A DNA stretch of 64,000 nucleotides, taken from Bradyrhizobium diazoefficiens (GTDB lineage Bacteria > Pseudomonadota > Alphaproteobacteria > Rhizobiales > Xanthobacteraceae). Under the pieces are notes generated by a model. It was not told the DNA's origin. It searched no databases and was given only the letters and a program-made list of their open reading frames with translations. Positions 37,777 to 46,277 of this stretch are shown piece after piece. A program made the position numbers and the translations under genes. Each line of letters begins with the position of its first letter. Position 1 is the stretch's first letter. The DNA is taken from contig NZ_JAFCKW010000022.1 in assembly GCF_018129965.1 (NCBI RefSeq), positions 30,784-94,783 on the forward strand. The letters are read 5' to 3'.

Positions 37777-39390
37777 TCAAGGGTGCCGTTTGGCAACACG
37801 TCGCCTGATCGCCAGAATCACAGCAAGCGCGACGAGCATGGCTGCAGGTACGTCGCCCACGCGCGCGTAGATGGTCGGTGGGATTGCGGCAGGCAGGTTC
37901 GCGTCGAGAATGCCTTCCACCCCGAGACCGAGGCTCGCAACGGTGCGCCCGACCGGATCGATCACCGCCGAGACGCCGGTATTGGCCGAGCGGACCAGCG
38001 GCAGTCCAAGCTCGATTGCGCGCATCCGTGCCTGCTCCAGATGCTGATAGGGACCCGTCGAGATGCCGAACCAGCCGTCATTGGTGAGGTTCACGATCCA
38101 GCCTGGACGTTCGTTGCGCCCGGCAACCTCACCGGGAAAGATCGCCTCGTAACAAATCAGCGGCAGCGCGGGCGGCACGCCGGGCACCGGCAGTGCATGC
38201 CGCACGGTGCCGGGGATGAATCCGCCGCGCATGCGCGTCAGTTGCTCGAAGCCGAGCTTCTCCATCAGGTCCTGGTAAGGCAGGAATTCGCCGAACGGCA
38301 CGAGGTGCAGCTTGTCGTAAACCGAGAGCACGCTGCCGTCGTGATTGATCACGTAGATCGAATTGTAGGCGCGCGTGATCGGCGTGCCGCGTGGCAGATC
38401 GGGCGCGCGGACCGAACCCGTGATCAGCACCGTGCCTGGCGGCAGCAACTCGGCGATTTGCGCCATCGCGTCGGCTTCGCGGGTCAGGAAAAAGGGAAAG
38501 GCAGATTCCGGCCAGATCAGGATGGTGGCGTCGCGCACGCCGGTCGATTGTGGTCCGGAGGCGCGGTCCGACAGCGCCAGATATTTCTTCATCACCTCCG
38601 CCTTGGCGGCGTAGTTGAACTTCGCGTCCTGCTGGAGGTCCGGCTGCATCAGGCGCAGCTTGGCGCCCGCGACCATCGTGGTCGGATGCTGCGACAGGCG
38701 GATCGCCCCGAAGATGCTCATCGCGATCAGGAGCGCAACCGCAGCGGCCGGCGCGCGCCATGCCGGACGGCGATCGGGCGTGCGGTCGATCAGTGCCGCG
38801 GGGCTGGCGAAGATCGCGATCGCGACGAACGTCATGCCCCAGAGGCCGACCAGCGACGCCGTCTGCGCCAGCGGCAGCGGCTCGGACAGCGCGTAGCCGA
38901 ACGCATTCCAGGGAAAGCCGGTCAGCGCGTGACCGCGCAGCCACTCCGCAATCGTGAGGCTGGCCGCGAGCGCGAGAATGCGCGTGGCGTCCTTGGTCCA
39001 GAGCAGGCGGGCGAGCGCAAACCCGATGGCCGTGAAGATCGACAGATAGGCCGGCAGGCCGAGCACGGCGAACGGCGTCAGCCAGGCGAACACATCGGCG
39101 TCGACGAAGAACGCGTAGCCGATCCAGTAGAGGCCGGGCACGAAATAGCCGAGTCCGAAACAATAGCCGGTCAGCGCCGCGGCGGGGACGCCGCCATAGC
39201 GTCCGGCACCGGCGCCGTCGATCAGCCAGACCATCACAGGCAAGCTGACGAACAGCACCGGAAAGATGTTGAATGGCGCCAGCGCCAGCACCGACAACGC
39301 GCCGCAACCCATCGCGATGAGTGCGCGCTTCCATCCCCAGGTGAGGATGATGGCGAGGGCGATCTGCCGAAGGCGCTGGAACGGGCTCAC
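37777..39390 (-). CDS. lnt: Apolipoprotein N-acyltransferase Lnt
   Basis: 537 aa. Last step of lipoprotein maturation at the inner membrane. The N-terminal third holds about six to eight membrane segments (ALIAMGCGALSVLALAPFN onwards). The nitrilase domain carries the Glu-Lys-Cys triad in WPESAFPF, YDKLHLVPFGEFLPY and LICYEAIFPG. Its ATG overlaps the corC stop. Confidence 0.96.
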   Translation of the reverse strand: MSPFQRLRQIALAIILTWGWKRALIAMGCGALSVLALAPFNIFPVLFVSLPVMVWLIDGAGAGRYGGVPAAALTGYCFGLGYFVPGLYWIGYAFFVDADVFAWLTPFAVLGLPAYLSIFTAIGFALARLLWTKDATRILALAASLTIAEWLRGHALTGFPWNAFGYALSEPLPLAQTASLVGLWGMTFVAIAIFASPAALIDRTPDRRPAWRAPAAAVALLIAMSIFGAIRLSQHPTTMVAGAKLRLMQPDLQQDAKFNYAAKAEVMKKYLALSDRASGPQSTGVRDATILIWPESAFPFFLTREADAMAQIAELLPPGTVLITGSVRAPDLPRGTPITRAYNSIYVINHDGSVLSVYDKLHLVPFGEFLPYQDLMEKLGFEQLTRMRGGFIPGTVRHALPVPGVPPALPLICYEAIFPGEVAGRNERPGWIVNLTNDGWFGISTGPYQHLEQARMRAIELGLPLVRSANTGVSAVIDPVGRTVASLGLGVEGILDANLPAAIPPTIYARVGDVPAAMLVALAVILAIRRRVAKRHP

Positions 39391-40505
39391 TGCGGGCCGG
39401 CCCCGTCGCTCGGCGGCGGGGTGGGCGTGTCGCCGGAGGGCGGCTGACCGCTTTCCGGCGGGGTCTCGCGGCGGCGGCTCTCGCGCTGGGTGCGCGGCGT
39501 GGTGCGTTCCTTCCGCGTCGAGATGCGCAGCCGCTTGACGCGGCGCGGGTCGGCGTCGAGCACCTCGACCTCGTAATTGCCGGGGCCGGAGATCACCTCG
39601 CCGCGCACCGGCAGGCGGCCGACGAAGCTGACGAGATAGCCGCCGAGCGTCTCGACTTCCTCGCCGGCCTCGCCGGTGACGAAATCCTCGCCGATCACGG
39701 TGCGAACGTCGTCGAGGCTGGCACGCGCATCGGCGATGAAGGCGTTGTCGGGCAGGCGCACGATCGAGGGCGGCTCGTCGCTGTCGTGCTCGTCGTCGAT
39801 CTCGCCGACGATCTGCTCGACGATGTCCTCGAGCGAAACCAGTCCGTCGCTGCCGCCATATTCGTCGACGACCAGGGCGAGGTGAATGCGTGTCGCCTGC
39901 ATCTGCGCGAGCAGGTCGATCGCCCGCATCGAGGGCGGTACGTAGAGCAGCTTGCGGATGATGCGCGCGTCCTGCAGCGGCAGCGCCAGATCGACCGCCT
40001 TCAGGTCGAGGCCGGCCGGCAGCGGCTTCTTGCGTTTGGTCTTCGTGGCCTCCGTCACGCGCGCGCGCGCGGTCATGAAGGCGAGCAGGTCGCGGATGTG
40101 GACGATGCCGACGGGATCGTCGAGCGTCTCGTTGTAGACCACGAGGCGCGAATGGCCGGCGCTCTCGAACCGGTCCATCAACTCGCCGAGCGGGATGTCG
40201 CGCTTCACCGCGATGATGTCGGCGCGATGCACCATAACGTCGGCGATGCGGCGCTCGTGCAGGCCGAGGATGTTGCGCAGCATGGTGCGCTCGACGGTCG
40301 AAAAGCCGGTGTCGTCGGGCGTCGTGGCGTCGAGCACGACCTGGAGGTCGTCGCGCACGGATCCCGCCTTCCAGCCGAACAGCGTGCGGATGGCGCGGAG
40401 CAGCCAGCCGTCAGCGGTCGGGCGCAGCACTTCGCCCGACGTCACCACCGCCGGAAGATTGGGCGTGCTGCGCGGATTGTCGTGGATCGGTTCGGAATCG
40501 GGCAT
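39387..40505 (-). CDS. corC: CorC/HlyC-type CBS-domain protein
   Basis: 372 aa from ATG 40505, one base after the ybeY stop; an ATG nine codons earlier would overlap ybeY. Two CBS domains (about 90-220; ADVMVHRADIIAVKRDIPLG, IRKLLYVPPSMRAIDLLAQM), the conserved HLALVVDEYGGSDGLVSLED and a C-terminal transporter-associated domain. It has no membrane domain. Implicated in divalent cation handling in related bacteria. The C-terminal 40 residues are Pro/Arg-rich low complexity. Confidence 0.93.
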   Translation of the reverse strand: MPDSEPIHDNPRSTPNLPAVVTSGEVLRPTADGWLLRAIRTLFGWKAGSVRDDLQVVLDATTPDDTGFSTVERTMLRNILGLHERRIADVMVHRADIIAVKRDIPLGELMDRFESAGHSRLVVYNETLDDPVGIVHIRDLLAFMTARARVTEATKTKRKKPLPAGLDLKAVDLALPLQDARIIRKLLYVPPSMRAIDLLAQMQATRIHLALVVDEYGGSDGLVSLEDIVEQIVGEIDDEHDSDEPPSIVRLPDNAFIADARASLDDVRTVIGEDFVTGEAGEEVETLGGYLVSFVGRLPVRGEVISGPGNYEVEVLDADPRRVKRLRISTRKERTTPRTQRESRRRETPPESGQPPSGDTPTPPPSDGAGPQ

Positions 40506-40506
40506 C

Positions 40507-41016
40507 TCAGTGCGTCCCTGCACGGTCTGCATAGGGGTCGGGGATGCCGAGATGAGCCAGGATCTGCGTCTCCAGCGCTTCCATCTCTTCCGCGTCGTCG
40601 TCGTTCTCGTGGTCGAAGCCGATCAGGTGTAGGAAACCATGCACGGCGAGATGGCTGAGATGGTGCTCGAACGGCTTGTGTTCCTCGTCCGCCTCGCGCC
40701 GCATGGTCTCGTAGGCGATCGCGATGTCGCCGAGCATGCGCGGCGCATCGCCCGGTTTCCATTCACCCTCCGGCTGGAGCGCGGGAAACGACAGCACATT
40801 GGTCGGCTTGTCGATGCCGCGCCAATTGCTGTTGAGGGTGCGGATGCCGGCATCGTCGGTCAGCATCACGGCCACTTCGGCGTCCGCGACGTCCTCGTCG
40901 ACGGATTCGGCGGCGGCCGTGATCGCGCGCTGGATCACGGCTTCGGAATCGGGCTCGCGCTGCCAGCAATCGGCAACGACGAGGACCTCGGTCATGGGAA
41001 GGTTGGGGTGTGACAT
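40507..41016 (-). CDS. ybeY: Endoribonuclease/rRNA maturation factor YbeY
   Basis: 169 aa from ATG 41016; the start is uncertain, with other ATGs at 40995 and 41058 and no strong ribosome-binding site. Zinc-dependent RNase in 16S 3'-end processing and quality control. The metal site HGFLHLIGFDH (H-x3-H-x5-H) and NSNWRGIDKPTNVLSFPA are present. Usual position between phoH and corC. Confidence 0.94.
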   Translation of the reverse strand: MSHPNLPMTEVLVVADCWQREPDSEAVIQRAITAAAESVDEDVADAEVAVMLTDDAGIRTLNSNWRGIDKPTNVLSFPALQPEGEWKPGDAPRMLGDIAIAYETMRREADEEHKPFEHHLSHLAVHGFLHLIGFDHENDDDAEEMEALETQILAHLGIPDPYADRAGTH

Positions 41017-41078
41017 TGTCTTTGTTCGGAACGAAGAGGCGCCTGCGTCTGCGCCCATATGGTCCGGCTGTTGTCTCG

Positions 41079-42134
41079 TCAGGATTGACCGGCGGCCGGC
41101 CGCTGCGGCTGTCCTTCATAGGCGGACACGATCCGCGCCACGAGTTCGTGGCGGATCACGTCCTCGGCCTTGAAATGAACTTGTGCGATGCCTTCGACGC
41201 CGCTCAGCAGCCGCGTCGCCTCGGCGAGACCCGAGGTCTGGCCGTTCGGCAGGTCGATCTGCGAAGGGTCGCCCGTCACGATCATGCGGCTGTTCTCGCC
41301 GAGACGGGTCAGGAACATCTTCATCTGCATCGACGTGGTGTTCTGCGCCTCGTCCAGGATGATGGCGGCATTGGTCAGCGTGCGGCCGCGCATGAAGGCG
41401 AGCGGCGCGATCTCGATCTCGCCGGTCTGCAGCGCGCGCTCGACGATGCGTGCATCCATGAGATCATAGAGCGCGTCGTAGATCGGGCGCAGATAGGGAT
41501 CGACCTTCTCGCGGAGATCGCCGGGCAGGAAGCCGAGCCGCTCGCCGGCTTCCACCGCCGGACGCGACAGGATGATCTTGTCGACCTCCTTGCGCTCGAA
41601 CAGTTGCGCGGCATGCGCGACCGCGAGCCAGGTCTTGCCGGTGCCGGCGGGGCCGATGCCGAACACCAGTTCGTGGCGCTTCAGCGCCCGGATGTAGGAA
41701 TCCTGCGCCGCCGTGCGCGCACGCACCGGGCGCTTGCGCAGATTGATGCTGTCGAAGGTCGATTTCGCCGACTTGGCGTCGAATTCGAACAGCGAGCCCT
41801 GGGCGATCACCGCGCGAATCGCGCCCTCGACCTCGCCCTGGTCGAGATCCTGTCCCTTCACGGCCTGGGCGTAGAGCGCCTCCAGCACGCGGCGGGCGGC
41901 ATCGCAGCCGTCGCGCGAGCCGCCGATCGTGATGTGATTGCCCTTGGAGTCGACGACGACGCCGAGGCGCCGTTCGATCTGCGCCAGGTGCTGGCCGTAG
42001 GGGCCGACCAGCGCGGAAGCGGCGCGGTTGTCGTCGAAGTCGATGACGACCTGGGTCTCGGGCGGTGCCTGCATGTCGCGGTCGAATTTGCGGCTGGGAG
42101 CGATAGAAGACGAATCCGATGCGCTTTTTGGCAA
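41079..42134 (-). CDS. phoH: PhoH-like P-loop ATPase
   Basis: 351 aa from TTG 42134, chosen because GGAG lies nine bases upstream and it starts just past the miaB stop; an ATG at 42200 would overlap miaB by 62 bases. KH-like N-terminal region (GNHITIGGSRDGCDAARRVL), Walker A FGIGPAGTGKTWLAV, Walker B AAIILDEAQNTT, then VTGDPSQIDLP. Gene order with ybeY supports an RNA-related role. Confidence 0.93.
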   Translation of the reverse strand: MPKSASDSSSIAPSRKFDRDMQAPPETQVVIDFDDNRAASALVGPYGQHLAQIERRLGVVVDSKGNHITIGGSRDGCDAARRVLEALYAQAVKGQDLDQGEVEGAIRAVIAQGSLFEFDAKSAKSTFDSINLRKRPVRARTAAQDSYIRALKRHELVFGIGPAGTGKTWLAVAHAAQLFERKEVDKIILSRPAVEAGERLGFLPGDLREKVDPYLRPIYDALYDLMDARIVERALQTGEIEIAPLAFMRGRTLTNAAIILDEAQNTTSMQMKMFLTRLGENSRMIVTGDPSQIDLPNGQTSGLAEATRLLSGVEGIAQVHFKAEDVIRHELVARIVSAYEGQPQRPAAGQS

Positions 42135-42138
42135 GGGT

Positions 42139-43533
42139 TCAGGCTCCAGTGGCTTGTGATAAAGCGGGCTCGCGCGGGAGGCGCGGTGTGGCGAGCTCAC
42201 CGAGGAAACTGTAGCGCTCGAGGCTGTCGATCCGGACCGGCAGGATTTGTCCGATGATGTCCGGCGAAGCCATCACATGGGCGGGCTGGAGGAATGCGGT
42301 GCGGCCGACGATCTGGCCGTCCTTGCGGGCCGGACGCTCGAACAGCACATCGACCGTTGAGCCAATCGCAGCCTTGTTGAAGGCCGATTGCTGGCTGTCG
42401 ATCAGTTCCTGGAGCCGCTCCAATCGCTGGTCCATTTCGGCGGGGGACACCGTCTCCTGCATGTCCGCGGCCGGCGTTCCCGGCCGGGCGGAGTATTTGA
42501 ACGAATAAGCCGCAGCGTAGCCGATTTGCGTGACAAGCGCGAGAGTGGCGCGAAAATCTTGCTCGCTTTCGCCAGGGAAGCCCACGATGAAATCTGATGA
42601 AAAAGCAATGTCTTGGCGCGCGGACCGGAAACGGTCGACGACCCGCCGGTAATCATCGGCGGTATGTTTCCGGTTCATGGCGGCCAAAATCCGGTCCGAG
42701 CCCGACTGCACCGGCAGGTGCACGAAGGGCATCAGCGCATCGAGATCGCGATGGGCCGCAATCAAACTGTCATCGACGTCGCGCGGATGGCTGGTCGAAT
42801 AACGCAGCCGGGCAATGCCGGGAATCTTCGCCAGATGTTCGAGCAGCCGGCCGAGCGGCCAGGTTTTTCCGTCCGGCCCCTCGCCGTGATAGGCGTTGAC
42901 GTTCTGCCCGATCAGCGTGAGCTCGCGCACGCCGTTGTCGGCCAGCCGCTTCACGTCGTCGACGATCTTCGCCACCGGACGCGAGACTTCGGCGCCGCGC
43001 GTATAGGGAACGACGCAGAACGTGCAGAACTTGTCGCAGCCTTCTTGCACCGTGACGAAAGCGGAAATGCCGCGCGCGCGGATCGCATCGGGTCTGGGCT
43101 GGGCGAGGAAGCCGAACTTGTCCGCGGCCGGAAACTCGGTCTCGATCGCGCGGCCTTCGTCGCGCGCTCGCTTGAGAAGCTCGGGCAGATGATGATAGCT
43201 CTGCGGGCCGACCACGATGTCGACCGTCGGCGCGCGGCGCGTAATCTCTTCGCCTTCGGCCTGCGCCACGCAGCCGGCGACCGCGATCTGCATCGCGCGT
43301 CCCCCGCGCGCGGCCTCGTCCTTGGCGACGCGCAGCCGGCCGAGCTCGGAATAGACCTTTTCGGAGGCCTTCTCGCGAATATGACAGGTGTTGAGGATGA
43401 CGAGGTCGGCGTCCTCGGCATTGGCCGTCTCCACGAATCCTTCCGGAGCCAGCGTGTCCACCATGCGCTGGGCATCGTAGACGTTCATCTGGCAGCCAAA
43501 TGATTTGATGTGCAGCTTGCGCGGCGGCGTCAT
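42139..43533 (-). CDS. miaB: tRNA-2-methylthio-N6-dimethylallyladenosine synthase MiaB
   Basis: 464 aa. Radical-SAM methylthiotransferase for A37 of tRNAs reading UNN codons. The N-terminal cluster cysteines are in KSFGCQMNVYDAQRM, ILNTCHIREKASE and AVAGCVAQAEG. The radical-SAM CxxxCxxC is GCDKFCTFCVVPYTRG. The C-terminal TRAM domain follows (ERPARKDGQIVGRTAFLQPA). Confidence 0.97.
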   Translation of the reverse strand: MTPPRKLHIKSFGCQMNVYDAQRMVDTLAPEGFVETANAEDADLVILNTCHIREKASEKVYSELGRLRVAKDEAARGGRAMQIAVAGCVAQAEGEEITRRAPTVDIVVGPQSYHHLPELLKRARDEGRAIETEFPAADKFGFLAQPRPDAIRARGISAFVTVQEGCDKFCTFCVVPYTRGAEVSRPVAKIVDDVKRLADNGVRELTLIGQNVNAYHGEGPDGKTWPLGRLLEHLAKIPGIARLRYSTSHPRDVDDSLIAAHRDLDALMPFVHLPVQSGSDRILAAMNRKHTADDYRRVVDRFRSARQDIAFSSDFIVGFPGESEQDFRATLALVTQIGYAAAYSFKYSARPGTPAADMQETVSPAEMDQRLERLQELIDSQQSAFNKAAIGSTVDVLFERPARKDGQIVGRTAFLQPAHVMASPDIIGQILPVRIDSLERYSFLGELATPRLPREPALSQATGA

Positions 43534-43678
43534 GGAACCCGGAATGGAGGTGGAGGACGGCCCTCAGATATAGGCTGGAGCGACGAAAATCCAGCGATTG
43601 GGGGAGCGAGGTCGTTCCGGAGCGCCCTGAAGGCGGGCGAAATGCGGAATTCGGCGGTTTTGGCGCGGGATTCGGCCT

Positions 43679-44356
43679 CTAGCCCGCGGCGTCCGCCGCG
43701 ATCCTCCCGACCAGCTCCGGCAATTGCCGCATATCGTCGAACGTCAATCCGGCGCCGGCGGCACGCAGCCGTTCGGCGTGACCCGGCGGGCAATGGCTGC
43801 CGCCGTGAAAGCCCAGCACGGTCATCCCGGCGGCGCGCGCGCCGGTCACCCCGGGTACGCTGTCCTCGATCACGAGGCACCGCTCCGGCGCGGCCTTCAT
43901 CTGTTCGGCGGCAAACAGGAACAGGTCGGGTGCGGGCTTGCCGCGAGCGACCTGGCTCGCCGAAAAAATATTCGGAGCGAGCAGGTCATAGAGCCCGGCA
44001 CAGGTCAGGCCGTGATGGATCTTCTCCGGCGTGCCGCTCGATGCGACGCATTTCGGCAGATCGATTGCGGCAATCGCCGCGGACACATGAATGATCGGCT
44101 GCAGATCGCTGGCATAGAATCGCAGGGTGGCGGCACTGACTTGCTGTTCCAGATCGTCGGGGAGACTGCGGCCGATGTCCTGTTCGACCATCCGCCGCGC
44201 GTCTTTCTCGGAGACGCCGAGGAAGCGGACCAGCACCTGCTCCGGCGTGATCGGATAGCCGTGCTTCGTCAAGACGTCGGCATGCGCACGGCAGGAGATC
44301 ACCTCGCTGTCCACGAGCACGCCGTCGCAATCGAAGATGATGAGATCGATGGGCAT
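43679..44356 (-). CDS. HAD-superfamily phosphatase (beta-phosphoglucomutase-like)
   Basis: 225 aa. The nucleophile and acid pair is in LIIFDCDGVLVDSEV, a helical cap follows, then KCVASSGTPEKI (motif II), KPAPDLFLFAAEQM (Lys) and CLVIEDSVPGVTGARAAGM (acidic motif). This subgroup includes sugar and glycolate phosphatases; the substrate cannot be told. It lies between fur and miaB on the same strand. Confidence 0.9.
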   Translation of the reverse strand: MPIDLIIFDCDGVLVDSEVISCRAHADVLTKHGYPITPEQVLVRFLGVSEKDARRMVEQDIGRSLPDDLEQQVSAATLRFYASDLQPIIHVSAAIAAIDLPKCVASSGTPEKIHHGLTCAGLYDLLAPNIFSASQVARGKPAPDLFLFAAEQMKAAPERCLVIEDSVPGVTGARAAGMTVLGFHGGSHCPPGHAERLRAAGAGLTFDDMRQLPELVGRIAADAAG

Positions 44357-44406
44357 TCAGCTCTTGGCGCGGAGAGATGAAGAGAGCTCGCCGAAAGATC
44401 CGTTCA

Positions 44407-44862
44407 TCAGGACGCCGGCTTGTCGTCATCGAGCGGGACGCAATAGAGCTCGAGCCGGTGATCGACCAGCTTGTAGCCGAGCTTGCGGGCGATCTCCGCC
44501 TGGAGCTTCTCGATCTCCTCCGAGGTGAACTCGATCACCGTGCCGTCGCGCAGGTTGATGAGGTGGTCGTGATGGCTGTCGCGCATCGTCTCGTAGCGCG
44601 CGCGGCCCTCGCGGAAATCGTGGCGCTCGATAATGCCGGCATCCTCGAACAGCTTGACGGTGCGATACACGGTCGAGATCGAGATCTTGTCGTCGACCGC
44701 GACACAGCGCCGGTACAGCTCCTCGACGTCGGGATGGTCGATCGCCTCCGCGAGGACGCGGGCGATGACGCGGCGCTGCTCGGTCATGCGCATGCCGGTG
44801 GCGGCGCAGCGCGCCTCGATGCCGGACGCCTTGGATGCGGAAGAAGGTTTAAGTCCGGTCAT
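44407..44862 (-). CDS. fur: Ferric uptake regulator Fur (Fur/Mur type)
   Basis: 151 aa from ATG 44862 (MTGLKPSSASKASG); an ATG 11 codons earlier exists. Fur-superfamily repressor with the winged helix (MRMTEQRRVIARVL; ISISTVYRTVKLFEDAGII) and metal ligands in RARYETMRDSHHDHLI and the C-terminal YKLVDHRLELYCVP. It closely resembles B. japonicum Fur from memory. In many rhizobia the orthologue senses manganese (Mur), so the metal is not certain. It probably regulates irr at 15835-15857. Confidence 0.94.
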   Translation of the reverse strand: MTGLKPSSASKASGIEARCAATGMRMTEQRRVIARVLAEAIDHPDVEELYRRCVAVDDKISISTVYRTVKLFEDAGIIERHDFREGRARYETMRDSHHDHLINLRDGTVIEFTSEEIEKLQAEIARKLGYKLVDHRLELYCVPLDDDKPAS

Positions 44863-44900
44863 GTGGTGTCTGCCTGACGGGGCGCTGTCTGCCATCGATA

Positions 44901-45386
44901 TTACGACAAGTCACGGCGCATCAGAAGTGCGTTCAATTGTTCCCCGTTGGGCTGCTTATAGTAGCGTTCGCGGCGTCCGACCACCACGAATCCGGCTCTG
45001 TCATAGAGGCGTCGTGCCGGCTGGTTGTTCTCCTCGACTTCCAGAAAGATCGTGCGCACGCCATGACCTGCGAGATGACCGAGATGGGTCATCAGCAGCG
45101 TGCCGGACAGGCCGCGCCCGCGATGGGCCTGATCGACCGCGATCGAGAGAATTTCCGCTTCGTCTGCGCCGATCCGCGACACGGCGAAGCCGACGACCTT
45201 GCGGCCGAGGCGCAGGCGATGGACGAGCGTATTCCGCTCGCTCAGCATGGTTTCGAACTCGCCCTCGCCCCAGCCGTGCGCAAAAGACTGGCCGTGCAGC
45301 TGCGCCAGCCGTGCGGCGTCGCGCGTGGCGGCGGGCTCGACGGCGGCCGTGCCGCCGCGCCACCATTGCCAAAACCATCTGATCAT
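44901..45386 (-). CDS. rimI: Ribosomal-protein alanine N-acetyltransferase RimI
   Basis: 161 aa GNAT enzyme; the family member acetylates the N-terminus of S18. Motif A is EILSIAVDQAHRGRGLSGTL, followed by IFLEVEENNQPARRLYDRAG. The start overlaps the tsaB stop (ATGA). The tsaB-rimI pairing is widespread and supports the name. Confidence 0.9.
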   Translation of the reverse strand: MIRWFWQWWRGGTAAVEPAATRDAARLAQLHGQSFAHGWGEGEFETMLSERNTLVHRLRLGRKVVGFAVSRIGADEAEILSIAVDQAHRGRGLSGTLLMTHLGHLAGHGVRTIFLEVEENNQPARRLYDRAGFVVVGRRERYYKQPNGEQLNALLMRRDLS

Positions 45387-46072
45387 GAGCTAGCGGCTTG
45401 TGCGAACGGTGCTGCGGCCGGCTTTGCGTCGGGCGCCTTGAGGTAGAACGGCCGCGCCGGATTGGTTTCGGGATCGGCGGCAGCGCCAAGCCACGCGACC
45501 CAGCTGATATCGGGCGCGGGTTGCGCGTCGACCGCAACGGGTTGCGGCCCGTCCTTCGGCCAGCGCTCGGCGAGAATTGCTGCCGCATTGCCGACCAGAT
45601 GCGGCGTGCCGAATTGCGAGGCCGCGATCGCCGCGTCGATGGGAGCGATGCATGGCGGCACCAGCAAGCTGCCGTCGCCGGCGACGATCTGGAAATAGAC
45701 GTGGTCATGCCGCGCATCGATCGCCGAGATCACCGGCGCCGTCCCGCTCTCGCCGACGATGGGAGCGGCGTAGGCCGACAAGGTCGTCAGTCCGACGGCC
45801 GGCCGCTTCGCCGCGAGCGCAAGGCCGCGCGCCGCCGAGATGCCGACGCGCAGGCCGGTGAAGCTCCCGGGGCCGACGGTGACGGCGATACGATCGAGCG
45901 CGGTGAAGGCAAGCTCGGCCGATTGCATCACGCGCGCGATGATCGGCATCAGCGCTTCGGCGTGGCCGCGCTTCATGAGCAGTTGCTCCTGCGCAAGGAG
46001 CTCGCCGGAATCGGTGTCGAGAACGGCGGCCGCGCACGCCTCCAGCGCGGTATCGATGGCAAGGATCAGCAT
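45383..46072 (-). CDS. tsaB: tRNA t6A threonylcarbamoyl-adenosine synthesis protein TsaB
   Basis: 229 aa. Partner of TsaD in t6A37 synthesis, an ASKHA-fold protein. Family residues are MLILAIDTALEACAAAVLD, HAEALMPIIARVMQSA and VTVGPGSFTGLRVGISAARG. Start of the tsaB-rimI-fur gene run, divergent from the PAS chemoreceptor gene. Confidence 0.95.
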   Translation of the reverse strand: MLILAIDTALEACAAAVLDTDSGELLAQEQLLMKRGHAEALMPIIARVMQSAELAFTALDRIAVTVGPGSFTGLRVGISAARGLALAAKRPAVGLTTLSAYAAPIVGESGTAPVISAIDARHDHVYFQIVAGDGSLLVPPCIAPIDAAIAASQFGTPHLVGNAAAILAERWPKDGPQPVAVDAQPAPDISWVAWLGAAADPETNPARPFYLKAPDAKPAAAPFAQAASS

Positions 46073-46277
46073 CGATCCAGCTTAGTCGGTTCCGGCGCCG
46101 TCGAACCAGAGCAAGTTTGGTTTCTCGACAGGCGCACGATCAACTCCGTAGTTCTACGTGGGCGCGAAAGAGCGATAGTCCTTGCACTTACTAAAGGGGG
46201 CGGCGGTATCCAATTACAACTTGTGGAATAGCCAAGTATCTGATTTATTTAGCTTTTAAGAAATTGTTAGGCTCCAA